Assembly (NCBI RefSeq): GCF_009832745.1 | Contig: NZ_VRMJ01000046.1 | Location: 1-64,000, forward strand | Direction of reading: 5' to 3' | Source of the DNA: Polaribacter septentrionalilitoris | Lineage (GTDB): Bacteria > Bacteroidota > Bacteroidia > Flavobacteriales > Flavobacteriaceae | Length of the DNA: 64,000 nucleotides | The notes under the pieces: generated by a model | What the model was told of the DNA's origin: nothing | The model's input: the letters and a program-made list of their open reading frames with translations, nothing else | Databases searched by the model: none | Position numbers and translations under genes: made by a program | Part shown: positions 47,408-55,412 of the stretch, one piece after another | How positions within the stretch are numbered: position 1 is the stretch's first letter | Layout: every line of letters starts with the position of its first letter

Positions 47408-48355
47408 TTATTTACTTTTTATTGACTCGTTTAAATCATAAACATTTTTTCTAATATTATTTAAATCACCTACTATTAAATAGTAAGTATACTCATACAC
47501 TGTATTTTTATTAAGTGATTCTTTATTTAATGGTGCCATATATGACGTTGCTCTATCCTGAGCTTCATAACCAGGTTCTCTAGACATTCCTGCTAAAAAG
47601 TTGGTACATTTTGGAGAATACACTCCCATTCCCCAAAAATCATCGTTTACAAAAGCCATCCAGCTTTCGGTAACCATATCATTTTTATATTTCCCCCAAA
47701 AACCACTTGTTAAGTTTACTACTTTTGGTTTATTCACTGGCTCTCCCGTAAAAGGTTTATCTCCAAAATAAGAATACAAATTATTTAAGGCTGATATTGG
47801 GTAAACTGCAGGTAATTCTTGATTATGCGATTTCCCTTCACCATAAATAGTATCCGTTCGATGACAGGTTAATTTATTTTGAACTTTGATAACATTACCT
47901 TCTAAAGTTGTCCATTGCTCCATGATTGCTTCTGCAGGCTTATTTTTCATATCCCACAACATAGGGATACATTTTACATAAAGTGTATTTCCTTGTTGTT
48001 TGTATTCTAAAATTTCTGCTCTATTTTTATAGCAGTCCCCTACTTGAATGGGATTCCAAGACCAAGGCGACCATGCTTTTTTCTGACCTTCTTCTTGCCT
48101 ATTAATTATATTACCTCCATAATATGATTGCTGAATGTATCTCCCTTCATCATGAACGTTTACGATATTTCTATCTACGTCAGATTTTGAGATATAAGCA
48201 ATGGCACCTCCTCTTGTTAAATCTAATTTTACTCGTAATGAATCATTACTAACCTCCATAAAATTTGGAATGGTGGATTTTTTTAAAGGTATTTTAGTTT
48301 GCGCCTGAGAAGACACAAAAATTAAAATCGATAGAAAGCAAATTAACAGTCGCAT
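47408..48355 (-). CDS. Uncharacterised secreted protein, mutarotase-fold-like
   Basis: A protein of 315 residues from the ATG at 48355, which gives a good signal peptide (MRLLICFLSILIFVSSQAQ); the open frame runs 12 codons further into the preceding sulfatase. Notable segments are LDLTRGGAIAYISKSD, EGRYIQQSYYGG, WSPWSWNPIQVGD, SHNQELPAVYP and WGMGVYSPKC. GGAIAYIS followed by a Tyr/Arg-rich loop recalls galactose-mutarotase-like beta-sandwiches, but no standard catalytic motif is recognised. It is 1 bp after the sulfatase stop, so the two are translationally coupled, which argues for a shared substrate. A lyase, epimerase or binding protein are all possible. Confidence 0.72.
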   Translation of the reverse strand: MRLLICFLSILIFVSSQAQTKIPLKKSTIPNFMEVSNDSLRVKLDLTRGGAIAYISKSDVDRNIVNVHDEGRYIQQSYYGGNIINRQEEGQKKAWSPWSWNPIQVGDCYKNRAEILEYKQQGNTLYVKCIPMLWDMKNKPAEAIMEQWTTLEGNVIKVQNKLTCHRTDTIYGEGKSHNQELPAVYPISALNNLYSYFGDKPFTGEPVNKPKVVNLTSGFWGKYKNDMVTESWMAFVNDDFWGMGVYSPKCTNFLAGMSREPGYEAQDRATSYMAPLNKESLNKNTVYEYTYYLIVGDLNNIRKNVYDLNESIKSK

Positions 48356-48356
48356 A

Positions 48357-49907
48357 TTATTCTTTATTGTGTATAATTCTTTTTGCAACACGCAGTCCTC
48401 CTTTTTGAATTCCTATTTCTTCTGGATGGTATTTTTGTGAATCAAATGCAGGGTTTATAATTGGAAGAACAGCATTAGTATCCTTTAGGTGTTCCTCGAT
48501 TAAAGTATCTAGTTTTTTTACTTTTTCTGGATACTTCGATGCTAGATTATGTACTTCTCCGATATCTTGTTTTAAGTTATATAAGAAGTACTGATGTTTA
48601 AAATCTTTTCCATTATGAAATACGCGAATCAACTTCCAATCTCCATCGTGAATAGAAACCGAAGGTGGTAACCAATTTGGTATTTTTGGATTATGAGGAA
48701 AATAGGTGATGATTGGTCCTCTGTCTTGAGCTTCGCCTTTTAAGGCATTAGTAATATCTACGCCATCAATTTTATGTTTTTTAGGCAATTTAATTTCTAA
48801 TTGATTTAAAATTGTTGGATAAAAATCGGTGGATTGAATCATAACGTCTGACCTTGATCCTGGCTTTGTCAACTTAGGCCATACAATTACACAAGGCACT
48901 CTAGTACCCCCTTCGTAAATGGTTGCTTTTCCTCCACGTAGAGGACGATTACTTGTAGGTTCGGTTATAAATTCTTCTCCCGATTTGGAAGTTTCGCGAA
49001 TTCCATTGTACATGTTTCCTCCATTATCACTAAAAAAAACGATTGCTGTGTTATCACTAATTCCTAATCTATCAATTTCATCTAGTAAACGCCCCACTGC
49101 TTGATCTAAAGAATGTACCATAGCCGCATAAGTTGGTGAATGCTGTAGATCTGTAAAATCAATTTTAGATTGATAATATTTTATCAAACTTTCTTTAGCA
49201 TCAAAAGGAGCATGAACCGAAAATTGCCAATAATTCATAAAAAATGGCTTATCTAAATCAACTGAACGCAACCAATTGATAGCTTCATCTGCCATTCGAT
49301 CTTCAATATGCTCGTTCTTATATTTTGCTTTAAATTTTGGATATTTCCACGGCCCCACAAAACTACCTGCTGGTCCTGGTCCTGGCCAATGTGGTAGATC
49401 TACATCAAAACCATGTTGAATGGGCGTATAAGGTTCTCTACCTAAATGCCATTTTCCAAAATGTGCTGTTTGATACCCTTCTCTTTTTAAAAGTTTTCCA
49501 AGAGTTGGTATTATGGTATCTAACCTCGTTACTGGTTTACAAGCAACTGATTTAAAACCTACAGCCGCCTTTTTAGGAACTGACGCTTTTAATTGTACTT
49601 TAGGTTGATGAGCTGCAGGAGACGTAATTCCAGTTCGCGCCGGAGTTTGTCCTGTTAAAATACTAGCTCTTGTTGGTGAACATAATGGGCTTGCGGCATA
49701 AGCTCGTTTAAAAGTCATGCCACGCGCTGCTAAACGTTCTAAATTAGGCGTTTCGTAAAGTTTTGTTTTTCCGTAAAGTGTTACATCTGCCCAACCCAAA
49801 TCATCAGCCAAAATAAACACAATATTCATTTTCTTATCACTTGTATTTTGTGCTTTCGTAGAAAAAAACAGCAAACTAAAAAGGATTATTGATAATATGT
49901 TTTTCAT
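48357..49907 (-). CDS. S1-family sulfatase (arylsulfatase-A-like)
   Basis: Sulfatase of 516 residues with a cleavable signal peptide (FSTKAQ) rather than a lipobox, so it is probably soluble in the periplasm. [14 protein letters not shown] (metal), CSPTR near residue 74 (formylglycine), [20 protein letters not shown] and FSDNGG are all present. [17 protein letters not shown] supplies the active-site lysine. The C-terminal region [25 protein letters not shown] is ordinary for this group. It is followed after 1 bp by the mutarotase-like protein and preceded by a DUF1080 gene 23 bp away. Confidence 0.92.
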   Translation of the reverse strand: MKNILSIILFSLLFFSTKAQNTSDKKMNIVFILADDLGWADVTLYGKTKLYETPNLERLAARGMTFKRAYAASPLCSPTRASILTGQTPARTGITSPAAHQPKVQLKASVPKKAAVGFKSVACKPVTRLDTIIPTLGKLLKREGYQTAHFGKWHLGREPYTPIQHGFDVDLPHWPGPGPAGSFVGPWKYPKFKAKYKNEHIEDRMADEAINWLRSVDLDKPFFMNYWQFSVHAPFDAKESLIKYYQSKIDFTDLQHSPTYAAMVHSLDQAVGRLLDEIDRLGISDNTAIVFFSDNGGNMYNGIRETSKSGEEFITEPTSNRPLRGGKATIYEGGTRVPCVIVWPKLTKPGSRSDVMIQSTDFYPTILNQLEIKLPKKHKIDGVDITNALKGEAQDRGPIITYFPHNPKIPNWLPPSVSIHDGDWKLIRVFHNGKDFKHQYFLYNLKQDIGEVHNLASKYPEKVKKLDTLIEEHLKDTNAVLPIINPAFDSQKYHPEEIGIQKGGLRVAKRIIHNKE

Positions 49908-49930
49908 TATAAATTACTTTTTAGCTTTCG

Positions 49931-50635
49931 TTATAATTCTTTAATCTTTAAATTTCTCCAACGGATAATACCTTGTTTTCCTCCATGAACTTGTAAACCT
50001 ATAAAACCATTTGGAAACTCATTTTTTTCATCAATCCAATTTGCAGCAGGTATTCCATTTACCCATGTTTTAAATACGTTTCCTTCTACCTTGATGGTAA
50101 GTCTGTTCCAACCGTTTCTGTCAATGGCATTTTTTAAAGGTTTATGTTCTGGAGCTTTTAAAGGGTAAAACCATCCACCACAGTTTTGACCATAAATACC
50201 ACCTGACCAACCACGTCCTTTTTTACCTAAATCTTCCATTTCTGCTTGAGGACCAATTACTGTATTTCTATTTGGATCTTTTCTTATTCTTGATCTAATT
50301 TGAACTCCAGTATTTCCATCAACATCCCATTTCATTTCACAGGTAAAAATAAAATCTGTGTATTTTTTATCAGTACATAAAAAAGTACTCGGTCCTTTAC
50401 TACAAGTGCCTACAATTTCTCCATTAACAACTTCAAATTTCATAGTTCCTTGTTTAGGAGACCAACCATTTAATGTTTTTCCATCAAAAAGTGATTTGAA
50501 TTTTTTACTGGTTAACTTTGGTTCTTTATCAGTATTAATCAATTGTTTTTTTCCTTTTTGATTGTTCTGAGCTAAAACACTAAACCCAATTAAAACAGCA
50601 CTGAATAAAGTGAAAAATTGTTTTCTTGTTGTCAT
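49931..50635 (-). CDS. DUF1080 (3-keto-disaccharide hydrolase domain) secreted protein
   Basis: A protein of 234 residues. The ATG at 50635 is used because the frame three codons upstream begins with TTG. Signal peptide MTTRKQFFTLFSAVLIGFSVLAQ. The DUF1080 domain spans about residues 40-234: SLFDGKTLNGWSPKQG, DGNTGVQIRSRIR, GGIYGQNCGGWFYP and the end GFIGLQVHGGKQGIIRWRNL. It differs from the two lipoprotein DUF1080 proteins at 5808 and 13392 and represents a separate branch. It lies between a GH78-like gene (12 bp) and a sulfatase (23 bp), within one long operon. Hydrolysis of a 3-keto-sugar linkage is the family precedent. Confidence 0.9.
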   Translation of the reverse strand: MTTRKQFFTLFSAVLIGFSVLAQNNQKGKKQLINTDKEPKLTSKKFKSLFDGKTLNGWSPKQGTMKFEVVNGEIVGTCSKGPSTFLCTDKKYTDFIFTCEMKWDVDGNTGVQIRSRIRKDPNRNTVIGPQAEMEDLGKKGRGWSGGIYGQNCGGWFYPLKAPEHKPLKNAIDRNGWNRLTIKVEGNVFKTWVNGIPAANWIDEKNEFPNGFIGLQVHGGKQGIIRWRNLKIKEL

Positions 50636-50647
50636 ACTTTTCAATAA

Positions 50648-53008
50648 TTATTTATAAGTGATGCTAAAATTCCAGTTTCCTTCTTTAACTTCAAGAGTTA
50701 CGTATTCCTCATCTTCTTGTAAGAATTTTATCTTTTTTATCTTGCTTTTAAACTTTCCTTTCTTCAAGATTTCTTTACCATTTACCAAAATTTTTGCAAT
50801 TTCTTTTCCTTCTTTGGGTAGATAAACTGTTGCTGTTGTGCTTTCTGGGGAAATTAAATCTAATTTATAATTGCTTTCTGTATTATTAACCTGTAGTGTA
50901 ATATCGCCCTTTACAGAAGGTACTACTTGTTTTACAGAAGTCATGTGGGCTAAGTTGGGCTTTACCTCAAAAGTTTCCCAAGCAACACTGGTAGCTTTTA
51001 TACCTGCAATGTATCTTGAAAGCACGTAGTTTGGTGCATTCCAAGCATGATTGTATGTTCCTCGTAATTTTGGTTGATATTTTTCATAAAGTGTTGTCAA
51101 CCATTTACGATCTACTTGTTGTTGATAACGTTGTTTCATACGCTCTAAACCTTTATCATAATGTCCTGTCAGCATAATAGCTTCTTCGGCTACCCACTCC
51201 ATGTGTGGACTTGATTTTTTTACAGGCACTAAAACACTATCTACTAAAATAGTGTAATGTTCTTTTTTAGCTAATCCACTAATAATCGCTAAGGCACTTA
51301 CCCGTTCTTCAATTTTTTTCTTTTTTGAGCCGTAACGATTCCCTTGCCAATATTCTTTATCAAAATTCTTTTTAATACTGTTGATACGAGTATCGTACCA
51401 AGCAACATCTTTGGTTTTTCCTAAAGCAATAGCCATTTTTTTAGCGGACTTTAATGCCATATAGTACAATACTACATTTGTTGCTACTGGGTCTGTATCA
51501 ATTCCCCAATCTACCCAATTGGCATAGCCTTTTCTGTGTTTTGGTAAACCATTTTCTTGCATGCCCCATAATTTTAAATAATTTAAAACAGCAGGGTATG
51601 CATTTTCAAGAGTCGCTTTGTCACCAGTATTGTAATAATATTGCCAAATACCTTGATCAATATACTGTAAACTTTGCCCAGTTAACTCACTGCTTTTTCC
51701 ACGATATGCACCAAATCCAGGTGCTAATCCTTGAATAGTATCTCCCTTTCTATAAGCAATCGTATTATCAATTCCTTTTTTTAATAATAGACGCCCAGGC
51801 TCATCCAACGTATAAAAAACTGCTCCTGTTTGGTCGGCTACATCTCCAACCCACAAACCACGTTCTCTATCTGGACAGTCCATATAACCATCTCTTGCAC
51901 AAACATATAACGTATTACGAGCCATCCACCATAAACGTGTAAAATAAGGATCGCTTGTTTCAAAAGTACCTGACATTTCTCCTACACCTGTCCAACGATA
52001 TTTCAATTCTAAAACTTCAACTCCTGCAGGAATTGTATATTCTACCACGTGACCATTTATCCATGAATAACTTTCAAATGCCTGAACACCATTTTTAGTA
52101 ATATAAGTTCCTTTTAGCATATTAAACCGATTGTCCATATCTGCAATAATGGTTTTACCAGCTTTACTATTTACTTTTAAATAGGGTGTAATTTGTTGAT
52201 TGAAAGGCAGTTTTGCGTGAATTACAACTATAGAATCTGTTGTGTTTTTAAAAGGTAATTTAATTTTGTTTTTGTTTGATGCTAAAGTAAGCGCTTCGTA
52301 ATTTGTTAACCCTCTGTCGTTCCACTGTGGAATAGCTCTTTTTACTAGAGTTCCCCATGGTTTACTATTTGCAACTCCCTTTTCAACTGGTTTATTCCAA
52401 TTAGTATCATCAAAATTATTAGAATACCAGGCTTTATCAGACCAATCTCCCAGTGCTTTTCTAGCATCAAACTTAACATTATAAGCATTTACTCTGTTTG
52501 CGCTTTTACCTCCTCCTCCACTTCGTGGGTCATATGCAGGATGTACTTTTAGTTTCCAATCAGCATTAGAAACTAACGTTTGTTGCCCTAAATTGGCATG
52601 AAATAACAAGCCTCCTTTTCCACTATCATCGTGTACTTTTCGAGTTCTACCCCAGTACCAAACCAAAATAGCAATGGTATTTTGCCCTTCTTTTAAGTAG
52701 GGTTTTAAATTTACTTCATCATAATAATTGGTATTTGGTGCAGCACCTCTAGCTAATCCGCCTTCAAACAATACCATCTCTCCATTAATCCAAAGCCAAT
52801 ATTTGGTATCCACAGCAATTTTTGATAATGCTTGGTCTGGAATTTCATTTAAGTTGAATGATTTTCGAAATGCTACCCAAGTGTTTGCTGGCCCATCTTC
52901 TTGTTGCCAAATCCATTGTGCGTCTGCCCAACTGGGTGAGTTTGACATACTAAAAGTTGAAGTGGTTAAAAAAACTACTCCAACTAATAATAAAATAGTT
53001 TTCTTCAT
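50648..53008 (-). CDS. GH78-like alpha-L-rhamnosidase
   Basis: A protein of 786 residues with signal peptide (to about residue 20) and no sorting tail. It opens with AQWIWQQEDGPANTWVAFRKS and is collinear with the catalytic part of the multidomain enzyme at 27093. MDCPDRERGLWVGD near residue 375 keeps the D-x4-E-x6-D pattern, and TTLYEKYQ near residue 641 takes the place of the base-containing segment. The region HAWNAPNYVLSRYIAGI is shared by all three relatives. Without T9SS or lipobox, it is probably periplasmic and acts on imported oligosaccharides. It is 18 bp after its paralogue at 53027, so tandem duplication is likely. The substrate may not be simple rhamnose because the subgroup is divergent. 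Confidence 0.88.
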   Translation of the reverse strand: MKKTILLLVGVVFLTTSTFSMSNSPSWADAQWIWQQEDGPANTWVAFRKSFNLNEIPDQALSKIAVDTKYWLWINGEMVLFEGGLARGAAPNTNYYDEVNLKPYLKEGQNTIAILVWYWGRTRKVHDDSGKGGLLFHANLGQQTLVSNADWKLKVHPAYDPRSGGGGKSANRVNAYNVKFDARKALGDWSDKAWYSNNFDDTNWNKPVEKGVANSKPWGTLVKRAIPQWNDRGLTNYEALTLASNKNKIKLPFKNTTDSIVVIHAKLPFNQQITPYLKVNSKAGKTIIADMDNRFNMLKGTYITKNGVQAFESYSWINGHVVEYTIPAGVEVLELKYRWTGVGEMSGTFETSDPYFTRLWWMARNTLYVCARDGYMDCPDRERGLWVGDVADQTGAVFYTLDEPGRLLLKKGIDNTIAYRKGDTIQGLAPGFGAYRGKSSELTGQSLQYIDQGIWQYYYNTGDKATLENAYPAVLNYLKLWGMQENGLPKHRKGYANWVDWGIDTDPVATNVVLYYMALKSAKKMAIALGKTKDVAWYDTRINSIKKNFDKEYWQGNRYGSKKKKIEERVSALAIISGLAKKEHYTILVDSVLVPVKKSSPHMEWVAEEAIMLTGHYDKGLERMKQRYQQQVDRKWLTTLYEKYQPKLRGTYNHAWNAPNYVLSRYIAGIKATSVAWETFEVKPNLAHMTSVKQVVPSVKGDITLQVNNTESNYKLDLISPESTTATVYLPKEGKEIAKILVNGKEILKKGKFKSKIKKIKFLQEDEEYVTLEVKEGNWNFSITYK

Positions 53009-53026
53009 CTTAAAATAAGCCTTTTA

Positions 53027-55375
53027 TTATTTATAAATTGCTTTAACATACCAAGTTCCAGAATTTGCTTTAAATTTCAAATATTTAGAATCTTCACTGC
53101 TATAAACCAAGCCATTAAGTTTCTTTTTATTTTTCCCTTTTTTCCATATACACTTTTCATTAACCCATACTTCTTTAATAACTTTATCTGTTTTAGGTAT
53201 CCCTATAATAGCCTTGGTATTTTCTGGGGATTTTAATGTTATCTGGTAAGTAGTTTCTTTTAATTCCAAATCAATTTCTATATTTCCTTTTACTGTTGGA
53301 ATGATTTTTTTCAACTGCTTAAAATCTACCAAGTTTGGCATAATTTGATACTCGCTCCAGGCTGGCTTAGTTGGTTCTACTCCTGCAATATATTTTGATA
53401 AAATTTTATTAGAACCATTCCAAGCGTGGTTATAACTTCCACCTTTTGGAAATTTTTCGTATAAAGTAGTCATCGATTTCTTATCTACTTGTCCTTTATA
53501 TTGGTCTTTCATTCTTTCCAAAGATGCTGCATATCGTCCTGAAATACACATCGCTTCTTCTACAAGCCATTCAAAATGTGGACTCGAATAACGATTTGGG
53601 ATTAAGACATTATCTACAATTTGATTATAATAATTTGGATTTGCAATTCCTGAAACAATAGCAATAGCATTGGCTCTATCGTCTTTTAACTTTTCTTTAT
53701 TTGTGGTATAAAAACCATCTTTCCAATACGCTTTATCAAACGCCGGTTTCATAGTTTTCATTCTATCTTCGTACCATTTTATATCTGCCTTTTTACCTAA
53801 AATATCTGCCATCTTTTTAGCTTCTTTTAATGCTAAATAATAAAATGCCATTTGTATCGGTTCTTTATCAGCAGTATTTTTAACCCCCCAATCTACCCAG
53901 TCCCAAGAATCTGGACTTTTCCTTTTACGATATTCTGGCAATCCGTTTTCTTGCATTGGAAATAATGCTAAATAATCATAAACAAAAGGATAGGCTTTTT
54001 CTAGAGTCTCTTTATCGCCCGTATTTAAATAATAAGGCCAAATACCTTGAGCTATAAATTGTAAACTTTGCGCAACCAACTCACGAACTCTTAATGGTCC
54101 TAAAGCACCAATCACACCATTTTCACTAAATGCTGTGGTTTGTAAAATAGCTTTTTTTAATAACTGACGCCCTGAGTTATCCATGGAATAAAATAAATAA
54201 CCCACTTGGTCTGCTACATCACCAATCCATAATGCACGTTCTCTATCAGGACAATCCATAAAATTATCGCGAGCACAAACAAAAAGCGTATTATTTCCCA
54301 TCCACCACAAACGATTATAAAATGGATCGTCAATTTGAAATTTACCAACCATTTCGCCTACACTCATCCATCTGTACTTTAATGCTTTTACTTTAACACC
54401 TTCTGGAATCGTGTACTGTATTTCATGACCATTCATCCAAGAAAAACTTTCAAATTTCTGAATTCCAGCTTTTGCAATGTACGTGGCATGTATTTGATTA
54501 CGAACATCATCTGTTGTTATATAGATACTATCGCCAGCTTTGGCTTCAATTTCCAAATAAGGGGTTATTTGCTTATTAAAAGGCAGCTTGCATATAATGG
54601 TTTGCCCTTTGCTTGTAAACGGTAATTGCAATTCTGAATGGTTTTCATAATCTTGTAAACCGTGGTTGACGAGTTTAGGTACAAAATTCTTTTCTAAACT
54701 GTACCAAGGTGCTGTGCCAGCTATTCCTTTTTCTATTGCTTTTGGCCATTTGCTATCATTAAAATTAGCCGTATGCCAAGCATTATCTGCCCAGTCATTC
54801 ATGGAATTTTGAGCGTTGTATTTAACGCTGTATTGTACTAAATTTTTACTTGCTGGGGCAATAGTGTTATCGTATCCAGGATGTTGTAATGCTTTCCACG
54901 AGGCATCAGAAACAAGCTTTTGACTTCCAATTTGTGCTGAAAATAACAAACCGCCTTTTCCACTATCTATATGTGTTCCTTTATGGGTTTCACGACCCCA
55001 ATACCAAGCTAAAATAGCAATTGTATTTTCTCCTTTTTTAAGATATGGTTGAATGTTTACTATATCGTACCAAGAGTTTGTAGGTGTTATTTTTTTCTTC
55101 CTATCCCAATCTCCTGCTTGACTTGGTCCTCTAGAGAGTCCGCCTTCAAAAAGTACCATCTCCCCATTTATCCATAGCCAAAATTTACTATCAACGGCAA
55201 TATTTGCCTCTGCAATAGCTGGGATTTCATCTACAGAAATTGTTTTTCTAAAACTCATCCAAGTGTTTGATGGACCATCTTCTTGTTGCCAAATCCATTG
55301 GGCATTGTTCCAATCGTTAGAAAATACCAAGGAAAAATTCAACATAAGTAGTAATAATATTAGATTTTTTTTCAT
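53027..55375 (-). CDS. GH78-like alpha-L-rhamnosidase, tandem paralogue
   Basis: A protein of 782 residues from the ATG at 55375 (MKKNLILLLLMLNFSLVFS, a good signal peptide); the frame reaches back over the end of the previous gene. It begins AQWIWQQEDGPSNTWMSFRK like the gene at 50648. It has a short insertion after the LFEGGLSRG segment, absent from the other two. MDCPDRERALWIGD near residue 372 and TTLYEKFP near residue 637 keep the GH78 catalytic pattern. The pair at 50648 and 53027 has diverged considerably, so the two probably have different linkage or sulfation preferences. It belongs to the operon with canonical GH78 37 bp upstream. Confidence 0.88.
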   Translation of the reverse strand: MKKNLILLLLMLNFSLVFSNDWNNAQWIWQQEDGPSNTWMSFRKTISVDEIPAIAEANIAVDSKFWLWINGEMVLFEGGLSRGPSQAGDWDRKKKITPTNSWYDIVNIQPYLKKGENTIAILAWYWGRETHKGTHIDSGKGGLLFSAQIGSQKLVSDASWKALQHPGYDNTIAPASKNLVQYSVKYNAQNSMNDWADNAWHTANFNDSKWPKAIEKGIAGTAPWYSLEKNFVPKLVNHGLQDYENHSELQLPFTSKGQTIICKLPFNKQITPYLEIEAKAGDSIYITTDDVRNQIHATYIAKAGIQKFESFSWMNGHEIQYTIPEGVKVKALKYRWMSVGEMVGKFQIDDPFYNRLWWMGNNTLFVCARDNFMDCPDRERALWIGDVADQVGYLFYSMDNSGRQLLKKAILQTTAFSENGVIGALGPLRVRELVAQSLQFIAQGIWPYYLNTGDKETLEKAYPFVYDYLALFPMQENGLPEYRKRKSPDSWDWVDWGVKNTADKEPIQMAFYYLALKEAKKMADILGKKADIKWYEDRMKTMKPAFDKAYWKDGFYTTNKEKLKDDRANAIAIVSGIANPNYYNQIVDNVLIPNRYSSPHFEWLVEEAMCISGRYAASLERMKDQYKGQVDKKSMTTLYEKFPKGGSYNHAWNGSNKILSKYIAGVEPTKPAWSEYQIMPNLVDFKQLKKIIPTVKGNIEIDLELKETTYQITLKSPENTKAIIGIPKTDKVIKEVWVNEKCIWKKGKNKKKLNGLVYSSEDSKYLKFKANSGTWYVKAIYK

Positions 55376-55412
55376 AATTGTAATCTGTTTTTTAGTAATA
55401 AATAGTTTCTGT

